Shown here piece after piece: positions 60,501-64,000 of a DNA stretch of 64,000 nucleotides. The number at the start of each line of letters is the position of its first letter. Within the stretch, counting starts at the first letter, position 1. The position numbers and the translations under genes were made by a program. A model generated the notes under the pieces. The model worked only from the letters and a program-made list of their open reading frames with translations. It searched no databases and was not told the origin of the DNA. Source of the stretch: Bugula neritina (lineage: Eukaryota > Bryozoa > Gymnolaemata > Cheilostomatida > Bugulidae); NCBI GenBank assembly GCA_964035545.1, contig OZ037766.1, forward strand, positions 9,619,722-9,683,721, in the 5' to 3' direction.

Positions 60501-61645
60501 AGGGGAAGGGATCGATCCAAATGCCGCCTTCGTTAAGCAAAGTAAAAAGAAAAAAAGTGAAACAATCTCAGCAAAGCCCGATAACATTAGTTCTGTTCCA
60601 ACGCCTTTCACTAGCAAGAAAGGTGATAGTTCAGAAGTAAGTAAATGGTAGTGCTCAATAAGCTTATTGACTGTTGAAAACGTAATTTTCAGGCCTCACT
60701 TGTTTTGTCTGACTGATTTATAATGCTTTTAACTTTAGCCGAGAGAGCTAAGCAGCGGGATGACAAAAAAGAGTCGCCTAATAGCAAGTAAGTGAGCTCT
60801 AAATTAGTTGAATATTTCAGCTTATCTGGTATACTGCGCATTTCTGGAGATTACTAGATGGTACATCCAGGGTATTTTGTAACTTTTAGTAATTCTTACA
60901 TTTCCTTAACAAAAATAGGTCTGCAATTTATTTTATTTAGTTTCAATTATGAATATAAATTCATTAATTTCGTTTCTTTTTCATTTACTGCTTAAACTGT
61001 CAAATAACCGCAAAATTTATTTCCCCAAACTTCATTATTTGTTCTACATTTCAGTAGCTTCATGGCATAAGTAATACTATAGAAATGTTAAGGGTTATCA
61101 AGTAATACTTGCTACTTAGAACTCATGTGAATATGTCCGGTTAGAATGTACTCCATGCAAACCTCCTGGAAATATTACGTTTGACACGAAAAGACTAATT
61201 ATGTTGTAAGCTTGTGGTCAGAGGAATCTTTTAAGATACAATTTTCATGGTCACCCTATCATTAATAGCTTTGTTTTTGTTTTCACATTTGAACATTCTT
61301 TAGTCTAAATGCAAGCTCATTGGTTGTGTACAATTACTTATGTAAGAGCTTACTTGTAGAATTGGTGGATTATATGTGATCTTTTTGCAGTTTTACATAC
61401 CTCTACTAATCACCTGTCCTATCCTACTTCATCATACCCCTGTATAATCGCCTGCTAACTCCATCTATCCATGTCTATGTTTTAACTAATCTCACTTGGT
61501 CTGTTGGCCTAAGTCAAAATTTGTGCTCAACATGTCAGTGATGTATGTTATGTTATATATGTTGTATATATGCTACATAAATTATTTATATATTTATATG
61601 TTACATATGTTATATATATGCTACATATGTCATATGTTATATATG

Positions 61646-61725
<80 letters not shown>

Positions 61726-63990
61726 CATATGTTTTTTATATATATATATATGTTACATATGTTATATTTGTTATGATACTAGTCATTTATGTACTTGCAA
61801 AACTTCTTTCCGTTATTTTGTTGAGTTATTTTGAATTATGAAGTTTTTAATGAAAATTTTTGTAAGGGAATTATGATTTGCTAAATACTAGTGTATATAT
61901 AAGCAGATAAATGGAGACCGGTTTACATCTGTATTCATCGAGCACTAATATCATTTAGCAATGTGAAGTGGGAAACTGTTCATTACTCCTCCTTTAAAGT
62001 TTATTTATATATGTGTAGACAATAAGTTTACTGTTGTCCATAACATGGTGACAGCCCACTTGTCATGTAGGTAGTTTATAGTTTATTGAATGTTGTACAC
62101 GATATCCATAACTCTGCATATGCAGTGTTACAGTAAGGTTGTGATGTCTATGCTATATACATACTGTGATGTCTATGCTATATACATACTGTGGTGTACA
62201 TGCTATGCATACAGACAGTGGTAATGAAGCTGCTCATCGAGGGGACTATCCACTAGCCATTCTGCAGTTTTCGGAAGCCATAAAACTTGAACCCTGTGAT
62301 TACAGATTCTTCGGCAATAGATCTTATTGCTATGATAGGATAATGCAATTTGATAAGTATGTACATGTATATAGAACGATGTAAAGTTTTAGTAGAGATA
62401 CATTTAGAATTCTGGTATATAAGTAATGCTTTCTTTTATTTTGGGCAAAAGTATGATCAACCGTGTGATTGAGCTGCATAAGATATAATATTATATTCCC
62501 TTATCATGTTTAAAATAATTCAGTGTTCCTTGAATGAACCGAAAATAACAAATGATATTGATTCTTGTATATCACTTTTGCTTGACAAAATTGTTAGTTT
62601 TTCTAAAGAATGTCTCTTTGGTTATTTGACTGAATTCTTGATGTTTTTGCTTTACATATGATTAATGTAATTAATTATTTACCTTATCTTCGTTAGTAAA
62701 AAATCATAAATTAGTAATTAGTCATGTAACTTTGAAATTGGAAAGATTGTAAAATTTTAGAGCTTTGGCTGATGCTGATAAATGTATAGAGCTCTCACCT
62801 GATTGGCCCAAAGGATATTTTAGAAAAGGTAGAGCGTTGGCTGGAATGAAGGTACATTTCTTTAGTTTTGTGTTCAATAAGGTTTTGGGAATGGCTGTTC
62901 ACTAGATGTAAAGTAACCCATACATGGGATTAGTGTTAAGTTCTGGGCAAACAGGCTAGTGGAGACGCAAGCCTGTTTGCCAAAATGTGTATTTGAATAG
63001 TTTTTTTGTCATCAGCAATTTCATTGCTATAATGGATTCATTAATACCAGTAGGTTTGAGTAGGAAATACCAGCATCCAATGCAGCCTGAAATTTAACAT
63101 TGTGGCCCAAACTTCCTGCTGCTTGTGATGAGTAGCTGAACCATTATGTCTAATTCTACGTGACTCAGCTTATTGTAAATGAATGTTGGTATTCATATTC
63201 AAATTGGTGAGCACCTCTGCAGTTTTGGTGAAACACTGATGTCTAACTTGTTGCTCTCTTGTATAGCTATTCGCTGATGCTGAGAAGTCTTTCATGCAAG
63301 TACTAAAGCTGGATAAAACCTGCGAAGAAGCGACCAAAGAACTATCTCGTGTACGAACTCAGCAACTCATAGATATGGGATTTTCTCCTCAAGAATCTGA
63401 AAAAGCAGTTCTCACTAAAAATACGTTACAACAAGCTCTGGACATGCTCTTAGCTGGTGTTGGTGAGTTGTTACATACGACCGTTCTCTCAAAGTGATAC
63501 AAATTAGAATTAAATTACCTTCTACTAGATGCATAACTAAGTTTTGGTGGTGGTGGGGGGGGGGGGGTTATTACATTAATCTATTCAACTAATGGTCTTT
63601 TAATGTTATCTTAACACTTGCTCAAGTCTTGCACATAATTTTTGTTGAAGTGCTATTTAGATAAAATATGTTGATAATTATCACTTACTAACATGTTGAT
63701 AGACTTTCTTACCATATTTCATTCAGTTTTCAATGTATTTATTCTATTTGCAGTTTTAGTTTAACTATCGTATAATTTATTAATTTTAATGCTTTAGGTT
63801 CTGAAATGACTTTATCTGGTGAAGATGTTTATGTCTCTGATGATGAAGTTGAAGATCATGGAGTTACGTCAGCATTTGCACCTGTCGTGTCCACTGGCGT
63901 TTCCCAGCCCTTGCAATATTCTGTAAAATCATCAAAAACATTATCCAATAATCAACATACTGAAGCATTTAGCGAAGAGAAAAAAATGGA
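57592..63990 (+). CDS. TTC31: TTC31-like TPR protein with a UBA-like segment (3' end outside window)
   Basis: Probable exons: 57592-57616 (uncertain), 57743-57797, 58753-58812, 59275-59309, 59598-59681, 59990-60084, 60489-60636 or 60640, 60739-60787, 62215 or 62219 to 62356, 62761-62851, 63267-63462, 63798-63990, then a GT donor near the window edge. The acidic N-terminal part leads to a charged helix (LISEEEKEKRKAEKRRAKKK, then KRREKKKQEKE), as in vertebrate TTC31. Then come TPR units (GNEAAHRGDYPLAILQFSEA, DYRFFGNRSYCYDRI, ALADADKCIELSPDWPKGYF) and a UBA-like stretch (QQLIDMGFSPQESEKAVL). The start codon and first exon are not settled. The phase through 60640-60739-62219 favours a charged linker (ERAKQRDDKKESPN), but the alternative phase is also open. 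Confidence 0.75.
61647..61723. repeat. (TA)n microsatellite in a TTC31-like intron
   Basis: Nearly pure TA dinucleotides, about 38 units, flanked by TATGTTACATATG-type degenerate repeats from 61550 to 61760. Likely length-polymorphic. Confidence 0.85.
62139..62213. repeat. Three tandem 25-bp units abutting a splice acceptor
   Basis: Copies at 62139-62163, 62164-62188 and 62189-62213 (unit begins CTGTGATGTCTATGC). The third, diverged copy supplies the CATACAG acceptor of the first TPR exon. Confidence 0.75.
63555..63567. repeat. G13 homopolymer in an intron
   Basis: A run of 13 G preceded by GGTGGTGGT, in the last complete intron of the TTC31-like gene. Prone to length error. Confidence 0.8.
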
Positions 63991-64000
63991 GTAAGTGGGA

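Noticed and set aside
61496-61834. 112-residue Tyr/Ile-rich ORF
   Set aside because: Translation of the (TA)n microsatellite and its flanks.
1-64000. CRISPR arrays, operons, ribosome binding sites, bacterial genes
   Set aside because: All genes are intron-split animal genes, and no spaced direct-repeat array exists.

Overview
This is a 64-kb stretch of AT-rich animal nuclear DNA. Every gene is split by short introns, mostly GT-AG, and the encoded proteins are standard metazoan orthologues. The intergenic DNA is full of degenerate simple repeats, small hairpin elements and retrotransposons. The gene set and the presence of an IRE1/RNase L-type paralogue fit an invertebrate, perhaps a lophotrochozoan, but the sequence alone does not fix the phylum.

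Layout. 154-2857 (-): first five coding exons of TRAPPC11, continuing off the left edge. 2858-6186: repeat-rich gap. 6187-7421 (+): VKORC1-type vitamin K epoxide reductase. 10220-19273 (+): MCM10, 15 coding exons. 19536-29328 (-): a 2038-residue protein with one 5-kb exon and nine small exons; the small exons encode a kinase-like plus KEN (IRE1/RNase L) module whose kinase and RNase catalytic residues are both degenerate. 32071-39570 (-): a complete, young Ty3/gypsy LTR retrotransposon with gag, pol and an extra C2H2 zinc-finger ORF. 41548-45492 (+): ABHD13. 48230-51112 (+): ORC4. 51504-52595 (+): a small basic Ser/Lys-rich unknown gene. 53881-55160: a dead LINE fragment interrupted by a 697-bp terminal-inverted-repeat element. 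57592-63990 (+): a TTC31-like TPR protein with a UBA-like segment, continuing off the right edge.

The genes do not form a functional cluster, although two replication-initiation factors (MCM10 and ORC4) lie within 40 kb. The most unusual items are the predicted doubly inactive IRE1/RNase L relative with a very large unassigned N-terminal region, and the gypsy element. In the latter the gag-pol junction has a textbook -1 frameshift signal (slippery heptamer, 6-nt spacer, 9-bp GC-rich stem), and a TGA codon lies inside the gag zinc knuckle.

Gene models were assembled by hand from splice signals, reading-phase continuity and remembered family sequence. All exon joins keep frame, but no transcript evidence was available.
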